From assembly GCA_019359355.1 (NCBI GenBank), contig JAHHHM010000004.1:124001-188000 (forward strand): a DNA stretch of 64,000 bases, written 5' to 3'. A program made the translations under genes and the position numbers. Positions 25,750 through 34,158 of the stretch are shown here, piece by piece; position 1 is the first letter of the stretch, and each line of letters opens with the position of its first letter. The notes under the pieces were generated by a model. It saw only the letters and a list, made by a program, of their open reading frames with translations. It searched no databases and was not told the DNA's origin. The DNA comes from Microcoleus vaginatus WJT46-NPBG5. Its GTDB lineage: Bacteria > Cyanobacteriota > Cyanobacteriia > Cyanobacteriales > Oscillatoriaceae.

Positions 25750-27354
25750 CTAGCTCAGCACAGGTGGAAGCCCTACCTTTTTTAAATCAACAAACTTACC
25801 CTCAAAACTCATTGCTTGATTCGCCCCTACTCTCCTCGATTCCGCTAATTCCAAGCGAAGTTCTGCACGTTCCATATCATCTTGAATTCCCCCCAAAATA
25901 TACACAATTAACCTTGCCGCTAAATCTCTGCCGGCAACGACGATTCGCTTCTTATTTGGGTCATACAAAACCCCATACCAAGGAGATTGGGGAAACTCCA
26001 TGCCACTGAATCCCCCATCTATATCATACCTTTGGAGTTTTTTAAAGATATCTTCCAGAGAAACCCCTTTTTTAAAAACCAGAATTCCTAAAGCTTGAGC
26101 TACCGCAATTTGACCAACAGGACGGAATAAAATATTTCCTTCTCCCCCATCTTTTTCAAAACTAAATCGGCGCAATTGTGGGGTTTCCGCACCATCTTCA
26201 AGTCTTTGATAGCTGACTAAGCTTGATAAGGAATCGAAAAGCATTTTAAACTCTTTTAGTCCCTCCTCAAGTTCCTCATCCTCTGGACGCATGGGAATTA
26301 AACCTTTTTTATCCACCGGCTTCCAGTGAGGGAATTTATGGCCCAAGTAGCGCTCAGACATATCTTTCATCGCCTGAAGCGTTGTTAAAACAGTAGATTT
26401 GGTTGCAACGGTTGCACTGTCCCAATTCACACGAGGATTGCGACCTTTCTTTTCTTTAAATAGCGGATGGGTGACGGCAATTTTTCGAGCAATAATGGAA
26501 AATCCATCGTCTTCATTTAATAGTGCAAGCTGACCCTGACTCAAATTCACAGCCATTAAATTGACGTGAACGAAGATCGATCTCACTCGTCGCCGCGCTT
26601 CCTCACGGGTTTCTCCTGCAACAACTGCGGGAATAAATTCAATACCGATTTTTTCCTTGGCTAATCGCTGTAAATCTGCAGGCTCTACTTGATATTGCTG
26701 GGAAAGATCGTCTATTGTAATCGCATTTCCCACCGGCTTTTTTGTTTTATTATAAGGTTGCAATTTGCCGGTTTTGAGTAATATCATTAAACCTTGCACA
26801 CCCATGAGCCGGTGTTGTCCGTCTAAGGCAAAAATCGCCACATTTTCAGAAACATCTAAAAGTCCAATTGTGCTGTCTTTATCTAAAGGCGTGAAAATGG
26901 CAGCCGGCTTGAGTGCGCGTCCATTTTTATCCCATTCAGGAGCCTTTGGATTGTCCACCCAGGAAGGACTTTGCACCACCAAAACCGCCGGAAATTTGTG
27001 CGCCTTTCGTCCCGCGAGATATTGAGTCAAGGATGCCTGACGCGACCAATCAAGGGGACGTTGCAAAATTTCATCAACAGTCTGCTCATCGCGAATGACA
27101 TTGTCTGTTTTTGCGTCGAACTTTTTTTGGAATAACGGCAGTTGCGAGGCGAAGCGAACCCGACTATCCAGCCATTCCAGCGTGACCGAACCAATAAACG
27201 CCTCCGTACTTCCCATCTGGGTTTTCTGAACCAAAAGCTGGTCACTTCTGGAAAGGTGCCGGTCTAGCAGGAGTGCGAGTGCCTCTCTCTCTTGATTTTG
27301 CTGTTCCAGTATTCGGCTGGCAATGTCTGACTGTGGGTTGCTGGCGCTGCTCAT
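25750..27354 (-). CDS. DGQHR-domain protein (DndB-like)
   Basis: 534 aa, antisense to the rest of the island. The defining motif FALDGQHRLMGVQGL is at about 172-186, within a fold that includes VVAGETREEARRRVRSIFVHVN and LALLNEDDGFSIIARKIA. DGQHR proteins share a domain with DndB and are found in or near modification and defence loci. DndB itself acts as a repressor or gene-dosage regulator of dnd expression in studied bacteria. This larger protein could regulate the system or be part of a distinct effector; its separate transcription supports independent control. Confidence 0.8.
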   Translation of the reverse strand: MSSASNPQSDIASRILEQQNQEREALALLLDRHLSRSDQLLVQKTQMGSTEAFIGSVTLEWLDSRVRFASQLPLFQKKFDAKTDNVIRDEQTVDEILQRPLDWSRQASLTQYLAGRKAHKFPAVLVVQSPSWVDNPKAPEWDKNGRALKPAAIFTPLDKDSTIGLLDVSENVAIFALDGQHRLMGVQGLMILLKTGKLQPYNKTKKPVGNAITIDDLSQQYQVEPADLQRLAKEKIGIEFIPAVVAGETREEARRRVRSIFVHVNLMAVNLSQGQLALLNEDDGFSIIARKIAVTHPLFKEKKGRNPRVNWDSATVATKSTVLTTLQAMKDMSERYLGHKFPHWKPVDKKGLIPMRPEDEELEEGLKEFKMLFDSLSSLVSYQRLEDGAETPQLRRFSFEKDGGEGNILFRPVGQIAVAQALGILVFKKGVSLEDIFKKLQRYDIDGGFSGMEFPQSPWYGVLYDPNKKRIVVAGRDLAARLIVYILGGIQDDMERAELRLELAESRRVGANQAMSFEGKFVDLKKVGLPPVLS

Positions 27355-27695
27355 GGAAGCGTTTTATGAAACTCAAGGTTGCTTTTTTAAAATAAGCTGC
27401 TACTATGATTAATGTCAAATTGTGTTTTTAAAAACTTAAATAGCTTAGTAAAAGCGCGATTTAGCTTTACTGCATGAGCTGTTTTATGTCAATTTTCCTT
27501 GAAAAACGCCCATACGATGTACAAACATTAATGTAGAACTTGAGCGAGTAACAGGTTGCTCAAGAATTAGCAAGGGAAATTATGAAAGTTAAATTAAGTA
27601 TGAAAAATTTTCTTAGGGGAAATTGAGGGCAAAGGTACAAGAACTCTGAAGTTTTTTATCAAAATCCACACATTGCTATCTCCAAAATTGATGTT
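27355..27695. promoter_or_regulatory. divergent promoter region between the DGQHR gene and dndB
   Basis: 341 bases, AT-rich, between two divergently transcribed genes. It must hold both promoters and is where a DndB-type regulator would be expected to act. I see no strong operator palindrome or RNA. Confidence 0.45.
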
Positions 27696-28748
27696 ATGCC
27701 GGCACCTTCTTTTGAATACATTTTGCCTGTAATTCGAGGAATCCAATCAGGGCGCGAATACTACGTTTCCATGTGTCCCGTGCGACTTATTCCTAAACTT
27801 TTCGCGGTTGAGGATGAAGAAGTGCCGGCACAAATGCGGGCAAATCGCGCGCTGAATCGCAGTCGTGTCGCAGAAATTGGCAAATATATTCTCAACAATC
27901 CAAAGAACTATACTTTCTCGGCAATTACAGCATCCATTGACGCAGATATCACCTTTGAACCAATAGGATCGGAGGCAGAAGCGCGGAAAATGGGGCGCTT
28001 GAGAGTGCCAATGGATGCGAAATTTACAATTAATGATGGAAATCACCGGCGTGCAGCATTTGAATTAGCGTTGAAAGAAAATCCTGAACTCGGATATGAG
28101 ACAGTGGCTGTGGTGTTTTTTCTCGATATTGGGTTAAAGCGTTCTCAACAAATATTTAGCGATCTCAACCGCTATGCAGTTCCTCCCGATCCATCGCTTA
28201 ATATTCTTTATGATCGCCGCGATCAAAATGCTGAATTGGTGAGGAAAGTGATTAAGCAAGTCAAGGTTTTCCGAACCCTGACGGATACGGAACAGAGTAC
28301 ACTGCCGGCCAGATCGGGTAAGCTATTTACGCTCATGAGCATTTATAATGCTACTCTTGCCCTGCTGGCGAATGATCAGGACACTGAGTTCAGCCGGCAA
28401 ATTGCATTGGCTGCCAGCTACTGGAATGCTGTCAGCGCTTATCTCCCCGATTGGGAGTTAGTTTTGCAGCGCAAGATCAATGCCGGTGAGGTGCGGCGGG
28501 ATTTTATCCATACTCATCCGACTGCTTTGGCGGCGTTGGGAGATGCCGGCAGTGTTTTGATGTTGCTTTACCCGGATAATTGGGAGGAACATTTGGCAGG
28601 ACTAGCACAAATTGATTGGTCACGTTCCAATCCTGATTGGGAAGGACGAATTTTATCTAAAGGTGGGGTTTCTCAGTCTCGTGCTAGCGTTCGTTGGATG
28701 AGTGCTTATATTAAGGAGCGTTTGGGGATGCCGGTGACTGTGGAATAG
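27696..28748 (+). CDS. dndB: DNA sulfur modification protein DndB
   Basis: 350 aa, the usual DndB size. The motif INDGNHRRAAFELAL (about 111-125) is the DndB version of the DGQHR signature. Other family features: ANRALNRSRVAEIGKYIL, a VFFLDIGLKRSQQIFSDLNRYAV block and a C-terminal WSRSNPDWEGRI. In known systems DndB represses dnd genes and is not needed for sulfur insertion. Here it is transcribed in the same direction as dndCDE, not divergently as in Streptomyces. Confidence 0.9.
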   Translation: MPAPSFEYILPVIRGIQSGREYYVSMCPVRLIPKLFAVEDEEVPAQMRANRALNRSRVAEIGKYILNNPKNYTFSAITASIDADITFEPIGSEAEARKMGRLRVPMDAKFTINDGNHRRAAFELALKENPELGYETVAVVFFLDIGLKRSQQIFSDLNRYAVPPDPSLNILYDRRDQNAELVRKVIKQVKVFRTLTDTEQSTLPARSGKLFTLMSIYNATLALLANDQDTEFSRQIALAASYWNAVSAYLPDWELVLQRKINAGEVRRDFIHTHPTALAALGDAGSVLMLLYPDNWEEHLAGLAQIDWSRSNPDWEGRILSKGGVSQSRASVRWMSAYIKERLGMPVTVE

Positions 28749-28792
28749 GAAGGTTGAGAGAGTGCCGGTTTTTCAGTAGGGGAGAGAGGAAA

Positions 28793-29815
28793 ATGAGCCA
28801 AGAACAAAATTTAGAAAATAAAAATTTAGAATACTACTACAAATGCTTTTCCGAACTCAAGGTAAATACCACTGAAAAAAGGGGGGATGCTCCTTATAAA
28901 CCTATCTTGCTTCTCTCTGTCATCGAACTGATAGACCAGGGGGTAATAACTGAAAATAGGATTGAAGCATCTAATGAGTTAGTTTGGACATTTAACAAGT
29001 ATAAAAAAGATTTTGGTGGCGATAAATTTAAAGGCCCTTTGTCTTTGCCTTTTTATCATTTATTCAAAGAAAAGAATAAATTTTGGTTTCTGCAATTTAA
29101 ACCTGAATATCCAGACAATCCTGATGAACAAAGGAATACTAATGAAAGGATCAGAAAATCATTAGGACAACTCAATAATTATGTGAACTATGCTTACTTA
29201 GATCAGGAATTGTTTGATCTTCTCCAAGATCCTATTTTAAGAAAAGAATTAGCTCAAGCACTGATGGATGCTTGGTTGCATTCTAGCCCCCAGGAAGATT
29301 TTGATGAAATCATAAGAGTCCATCAAAATCTTGAGCAAATTCAAGCAGAAGAATTCTTAAAGAAAATAAAGAATAACGTTCCCAAAAGGGTACATAGAGA
29401 TTTATTGGTAAGAGATGCTTCTTTCAGTAAAGCGGTTACGTGCATATACGATTATCGCTGTGCCTTTTGTGGGCTGAAAGTAACACAAACACTTGAGAAG
29501 AAATTTTACACTCTTGTAGATGCAGCACATATTAAACCTTATGCAACTTTTTTTAATGATAATATCCAAAATGGAATATCATTTTGCAAAAATCATCACT
29601 GGGCTTTTGATAAAGGTTGGTTTTGTTTAGAAAATGATTATAAAATTAGAGTTTCAACTCAGATTGAAGAAAATTTTCCTGCAACAAAAGATTTTGAAAA
29701 TGCTAAGCTTATGAAGGATTTTGACGGGAGACAAATATTTCGACCGCTTTCTGATCAATATTTGCCAGACCCGGATGCTCTCTCGTGGCATCGACAGAAA
29801 CGGTTTCAAGCTTAA
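28793..29815 (+). CDS. HNH endonuclease, candidate phosphorothioate-sensing nuclease
   Basis: 340 aa from ATG 28793, which has GGAGAGAGGAAA just upstream; the TTG at 28754 is less likely. The C-terminal HNH_2-type domain has CAFCG (about 223), DAAHIKPY (His about 244), a central Asn in NDNIQNGISFCKNHH and a final His before WAFDKGW. The N-terminus (about 15-120) contains GDAPYKPILLLSVIELI, which resembles the 'APHKPLLLL' segment that I recall from sulfur-binding (SBD) restriction enzymes of the ScoMcrA type. It lies between dndB and dndC. It may be an effector that reads phosphorothioate status. Confidence 0.8.
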   Translation: MSQEQNLENKNLEYYYKCFSELKVNTTEKRGDAPYKPILLLSVIELIDQGVITENRIEASNELVWTFNKYKKDFGGDKFKGPLSLPFYHLFKEKNKFWFLQFKPEYPDNPDEQRNTNERIRKSLGQLNNYVNYAYLDQELFDLLQDPILRKELAQALMDAWLHSSPQEDFDEIIRVHQNLEQIQAEEFLKKIKNNVPKRVHRDLLVRDASFSKAVTCIYDYRCAFCGLKVTQTLEKKFYTLVDAAHIKPYATFFNDNIQNGISFCKNHHWAFDKGWFCLENDYKIRVSTQIEENFPATKDFENAKLMKDFDGRQIFRPLSDQYLPDPDALSWHRQKRFQA

Positions 29816-29868
29816 TTTTGATTAAGCAAGTGTAATCAATACTATTTAATATTTTAGGAGCTTTAAAC

Positions 29869-31551
29869 ATGACAGAAATGCAACAAATACCCTTATTTCC
29901 ACCACGTAACGTTGCTGAGTTAGTGGAAGACATAGAAAAACTCACCGAAGAAATTCAAGAATTATACTGTCAAGATGACATCCCATTTGCTGTAGGCTGG
30001 TCGGGGGGTAAGGACAGTACCGCAGTCTTGCAACTTATCTGGTATGCAATCGCAAAAATTCCTGTAGAAAAGCGCACTAAAAAAATCTATGTACTTACAA
30101 ATGATACTCTTGTAGAAAATCCTATCGTCTCTGCTTGGGTACGCAAATCTCTTGAGCAAATGAAAATAGCTGCTCAAGAACAAGGAATGCCAATAGAACC
30201 CCATTTAACTTATCCAGCAGCTAAAGATACATTTTGGGCTTGCTTAATAGGCAAAGGTTATCCAGCACCTAGGAAGCGCTTCAGGTGGTGTACTGAACGT
30301 CTAAAAATTAAACCGGCAGACTCTTTTATTCGTGATGTCATCAGAAGTAACGGTGAAGTAATTCTTGTTCTGGGTACTCGTATAGCTGAAAGTAGCCAAC
30401 GTGCAGCTACTATGGCTAAACATAGAGAGTGGCGGGTGCGAGATCGCCTGAATACGAATCCCAGTCGGCCTAACTCTCTGATTTATCTACCTATTGAAGA
30501 CTGGCGGACTGATGAAGTTTGGATTTATTTGAATCAATGGCCAAACCCTTGGGGACAGAACAATAAAGACTTAATGACCATGTATCGAGGTGCGACAGCA
30601 GATAATGAATGTCCCTTAGTTGTTGATACTACGACTCCTAGTTGTGGCGATTCTCGCTTTGGTTGCTGGGTTTGCACAATGGTCAATAAAGATAAATCAA
30701 TGGAGGCAATGATCCAGAATGATGAAGAGAAAGAATGGATGCAGCCTCTACTTGATATCCGTAATGAATTGGATATGGAGGATGATCGTCACAAGAGAGA
30801 TTTTCGGCGCATCTATGGCAGAGTCGAACTTTTTGAACGCAATGTTGAGGGCGAAATCTCTGTAGAGCCAATGCCTGGGCCTTATACTAAAGAATGGCGG
30901 GAATATTGGCTGCGGCGAGTTTTAGAAGCGCAAACCCAAATTCGGAAAACCGGCCCTGAAGAAATGCGCGATATCACCTTAATTACTCAGGAAGAATTAA
31001 TCGAAATCCGCCGCATTTGGCTGGAAGAAAAACACGAATTTGATGATAGCTTGCCTAAAATTTATCAAGAAGTCACCGGCACACCCTTTCAAGACACTCG
31101 TCAAGGTGTCGATAAAAAACTGCTAGGCAGCGATGAATGGACAGTTCTTACTGAAGTCTGTGAAGAAGACGAAATGCACCTGGAATTAATGGCAAGATTG
31201 CTTGATACCGAACGCCAGCATTTCACAAAACCACGTCGCACCGGCATTTATACAGACTTAGAAAAATGCTTCGATACCAGTTCTCGTGACAAAGAAAAAG
31301 CCATCGACAACGCTCATTACCAGCGCAACATTAAAACTGCGGTTCAAGCTGTTAGAGAAAGTGACCCTGAAAGCCTCCAGCAAGTCAGACAAGCCCTCGA
31401 ACAAACCGGCAGCCCCCAAAAAGAAAATCCTGTAAGTGCCGGCAAAGCAAAAAACACCGTTGAAAGCGACAGTAACCAACCCAAACAGCTATCTTGGGCA
31501 GATGTAAAATTCGCACCGACAAATGCCGGCGCTCAAGACACCCAAGACTAG
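29869..31551 (+). CDS. dndC: DNA phosphorothioation protein DndC
   Basis: 560 aa, PAPS-reductase-like PP-loop ATPase. The ATP-binding motif SGGKDST is at 45-51. Cysteines near RWCTERLK (about 143) and in SCGDSRFGCWVC (about 259-269) are the likely ligands of a 4Fe-4S cluster. DndC activates DNA and transfers sulfur supplied by a cysteine desulfurase. An AGGAG ribosome site precedes the ATG. The tail after about 500 is Gln/Ser/Ala-rich and probably disordered. dndD follows 36 bases on. Confidence 0.96.
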   Translation: MTEMQQIPLFPPRNVAELVEDIEKLTEEIQELYCQDDIPFAVGWSGGKDSTAVLQLIWYAIAKIPVEKRTKKIYVLTNDTLVENPIVSAWVRKSLEQMKIAAQEQGMPIEPHLTYPAAKDTFWACLIGKGYPAPRKRFRWCTERLKIKPADSFIRDVIRSNGEVILVLGTRIAESSQRAATMAKHREWRVRDRLNTNPSRPNSLIYLPIEDWRTDEVWIYLNQWPNPWGQNNKDLMTMYRGATADNECPLVVDTTTPSCGDSRFGCWVCTMVNKDKSMEAMIQNDEEKEWMQPLLDIRNELDMEDDRHKRDFRRIYGRVELFERNVEGEISVEPMPGPYTKEWREYWLRRVLEAQTQIRKTGPEEMRDITLITQEELIEIRRIWLEEKHEFDDSLPKIYQEVTGTPFQDTRQGVDKKLLGSDEWTVLTEVCEEDEMHLELMARLLDTERQHFTKPRRTGIYTDLEKCFDTSSRDKEKAIDNAHYQRNIKTAVQAVRESDPESLQQVRQALEQTGSPQKENPVSAGKAKNTVESDSNQPKQLSWADVKFAPTNAGAQDTQD

Positions 31552-31587
31552 CCCATTTCTGACAGAAAATCCTGCAACCTTCACCCA

Positions 31588-33582
31588 ATGATTTTTCGCG
31601 AACTCATCCTAGAAAATTTTGGCCCCTATCAGGGCAAACAAATTATCGATCTCACCCCCGAAACCGGCAGCACAACCCGCCCAATTATTCTATTTGGCGG
31701 CATGAATGGAGGCGGCAAAACAACCCTCATGGATGCCCTTCGCCTCGCCCTCTATGGAATTCGCGCCCAGTGTTCCACCAGAGGCAATTTGAGCTACAGT
31801 GACTTTCTCTCCCAATGCGTTAACCGCAACACACCCCCGACAGACAAAGCCCGGATTGAATTAACATTTGAACAAGTTCAAGAAGACGGATTAGCTCAAT
31901 ATAAAATCGTCCGCTATTGGGAAAAAGAACCCAAAGAGGGAAAAGATACATTAGGTATTCTCACGAAAAGCGAATTTCAGAAAGAATGGTGGAAAGATGA
32001 CGCCCTAACAAATACCTGGGATGAGTATATCGAAACCTTGCTACCACTGGGCATTTCTAACTTGTTTCTCTTCGACGGTGAACAGGTAAAAGAACTGGCA
32101 GAAGTCGAAACTCCCCCAGATTTTGTTGTCGGTGCAATTAAATCCCTGTTAGGGTTAGAACTTGCCGAACGTCTAGCAGTTGACTTAGATATTTTACTCA
32201 CCCGTAAACGCAAAGAAGCGGCTGGGGCAAAAGATATGGCAACGCTGGATAAAATTGAACAAAAATTTCAAGAGATTGCCGCAGAAAAAGAAATTGCCAC
32301 AGAACAGCAAGGCAGCTACCGGCAAAAGCTAGAATGGGCTGAAGAAAACCTGAAAAAAGCCACCGATAAGTTTATTTTAGAAGGGGGAAAAATTGCCGGT
32401 GATCGTAGCCGGCTGGATGCTGAAAAAAACGACTTAAAAAAACAGGCAGACACAACGCGTCAGTCGATGCTTGACCTCGCTGTCGGTGCTTTACCTCTGA
32501 CTCTAATCACTCCCCTGTTAGAGGAAGCAAAAACCCAAGCAGAAACAGAAGCCGGTCAACAGCAAGCAAAAATAGCAGCAGATGCCATTAAACAGCGAAG
32601 TCATCGTCTGCTTAATTATATCACTGAACTGTCAATAAAACCTGATTTATTTGAGCAAATTCAAACCTTTATTGAGCAAGAAAATCAAGAATTAGAAGCC
32701 CAAGCCGTTACAGAACCCTGGCTAGATGCCGATGCCGAAAGCCTCAGTCAATTGGAAAATTTGCTGCGATATGAATTGCCGGCATTCTCAACCGCTGTCG
32801 GCAAACAATTACAGTATCTTAAACGTATTGAAACCGATATTGATTTTAAAGATAGAGAACTCGCCGCCGCCGCCTCACCGGAAGCCTATGAAAAATTAGA
32901 GACTGCCGTGAGAGAAGCCCATAAAGAAGTTGCCTACGCCAAAGCCGGCAGCGAAATAGCCAACCGGCGCATCGAAGAATTAAACCGAGAACTGGCGAAA
33001 ACGCAAAAAGAATTAGAACAATACAGTGATGAATATATCCAGAAAAAAAATAGCCTGCACATTATCACTTCAATTAGTAAAGCCCAAAACACCCTGAAAC
33101 AGTTTCGGGAAAAATTAACCATTCAAAAACTCACCAAATTAGAAAACGCCGTCACCGACTGCTTCCGCTATCTCCTGCACAAATCTGATTTAGTACATCG
33201 TGTCGCCATAGACACCAACACCTTTAGCCTTTCTCTCTACGATCCCCAAGGACAGCCAGTTCCCAAACATCGGTTATCTGCCGGCGAAAAACAACTGCTT
33301 GCCATTGCACTTTTGTGGGGATTAGCCCGCGTTTCCGGGCGTCACTTGCCGGTTGCTATCGACACGCCTTTAGGACGTTTAGATTCCTCCCACCGGCAGA
33401 ACTTAGTTGAGCGTTATTTTCCCTCCGCTAGTCATCAAGTTATTCTGCTTTCTACGGATACTGAAGTGAGAAAAGTGGAAGTCGAGAAACTGAGAGAATT
33501 GGATGCAGTTGCTCGTGAATATCTATTGAAATATGATGGAAATGAGCGTCAGACACGGGTGGAAAGTGGGTACTTTTGGTAA
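31588..33582 (+). CDS. dndD: DNA phosphorothioation protein DndD (SMC-like ATPase)
   Basis: 664 aa. Walker A GGMNGGGKTTLMDAL at about 37-51, a YWEKEP and LFLFDGEQVKELA block typical of DndD, coiled coils at about 210-310 and 420-500, a signature near LSAGEKQLLAIALLWG and Walker B / D-loop AIDTPLGRLD at about 590-599. In the family it supplies ATP hydrolysis, probably to open or nick DNA for sulfur exchange. No CxxC hook is present, unlike the SMC gene at 22324. Confidence 0.95.
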   Translation: MIFRELILENFGPYQGKQIIDLTPETGSTTRPIILFGGMNGGGKTTLMDALRLALYGIRAQCSTRGNLSYSDFLSQCVNRNTPPTDKARIELTFEQVQEDGLAQYKIVRYWEKEPKEGKDTLGILTKSEFQKEWWKDDALTNTWDEYIETLLPLGISNLFLFDGEQVKELAEVETPPDFVVGAIKSLLGLELAERLAVDLDILLTRKRKEAAGAKDMATLDKIEQKFQEIAAEKEIATEQQGSYRQKLEWAEENLKKATDKFILEGGKIAGDRSRLDAEKNDLKKQADTTRQSMLDLAVGALPLTLITPLLEEAKTQAETEAGQQQAKIAADAIKQRSHRLLNYITELSIKPDLFEQIQTFIEQENQELEAQAVTEPWLDADAESLSQLENLLRYELPAFSTAVGKQLQYLKRIETDIDFKDRELAAAASPEAYEKLETAVREAHKEVAYAKAGSEIANRRIEELNRELAKTQKELEQYSDEYIQKKNSLHIITSISKAQNTLKQFREKLTIQKLTKLENAVTDCFRYLLHKSDLVHRVAIDTNTFSLSLYDPQGQPVPKHRLSAGEKQLLAIALLWGLARVSGRHLPVAIDTPLGRLDSSHRQNLVERYFPSASHQVILLSTDTEVRKVEVEKLRELDAVAREYLLKYDGNERQTRVESGYFW

Positions 33583-33619
33583 AGTAAAAAAGAAAACCTC
33601 CCAACACAAAGCCTAAATC

Positions 33620-34012
33620 ATGGAACCCCCAATCGACCGAATTAAACTCTCCCAAACCGGCAAAGATCAACTCACTAAACTCAAACGCCTCACCAAAATT
33701 GACCAGTGGAATATCCTCTGCCGGTGGGCATTTTGCCGTTCCCTCGCCGAACCCAGTATCCCCTCACCCGTCCCCATCCCCGCCGACAGCAACGTCGAAC
33801 TCACCTGGCGCGTCTTCGGCGGAGAAATGTCCGAAATCCTAATAATTGCCCTCAAACAACGCTGCCACAACGACAAATTAGGAACCGACAAAGAAACCCT
33901 TGCTAACCAATTTCGCCTCCACCTCCATCGCGGCATCGGTTACTTAGCCGGCGATCCAAACATCAAAAAAATCGAAGACTTAATAGAAATCCCCCTAAAA
34001 TCTCAAACCTAA
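33620..34012 (+). CDS. dndE: DNA phosphorothioation protein DndE
   Basis: 130 aa. The N-terminal segment RIKLSQTGKDQLTKLKRLTK followed by DQWNILCRWAFCRSLAEPS is the conserved DndE region. The later HLHRGIGYLAGDPNI block also fits. DndE binds nicked DNA in the modification complex. It is separated by 37 bases from dndD and is followed by a heptamer array. The family's Lys-rich surface is visible. Confidence 0.92.
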   Translation: MEPPIDRIKLSQTGKDQLTKLKRLTKIDQWNILCRWAFCRSLAEPSIPSPVPIPADSNVELTWRVFGGEMSEILIIALKQRCHNDKLGTDKETLANQFRLHLHRGIGYLAGDPNIKKIEDLIEIPLKSQT

Positions 34013-34017
34013 CTGCA

Positions 34018-34080
34018 ATGCCCCATGCCCCATGCCCAATGCCCCATGCCCAATGCCCAATGCCCAATGCCCAATGCCCT
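34018..34080 (+). repeat. nine tandem heptamers, ATGCCCC / ATGCCCA
   Basis: Nine uninterrupted 7-base units lie six bases beyond the dndE stop. On the other strand the unit is TGGGCAT / GGGGCAT, the same family as the 14-unit array at 7943-8040 but in opposite orientation. Confidence 0.94.
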
Positions 34081-34158
34081 CATTGTTAACTTTTAATGAG
34101 TCCCGTAGCCAAACCAACCATCGCCCGGTATATTAACCAAAACGCTCCCGATTGAGTT

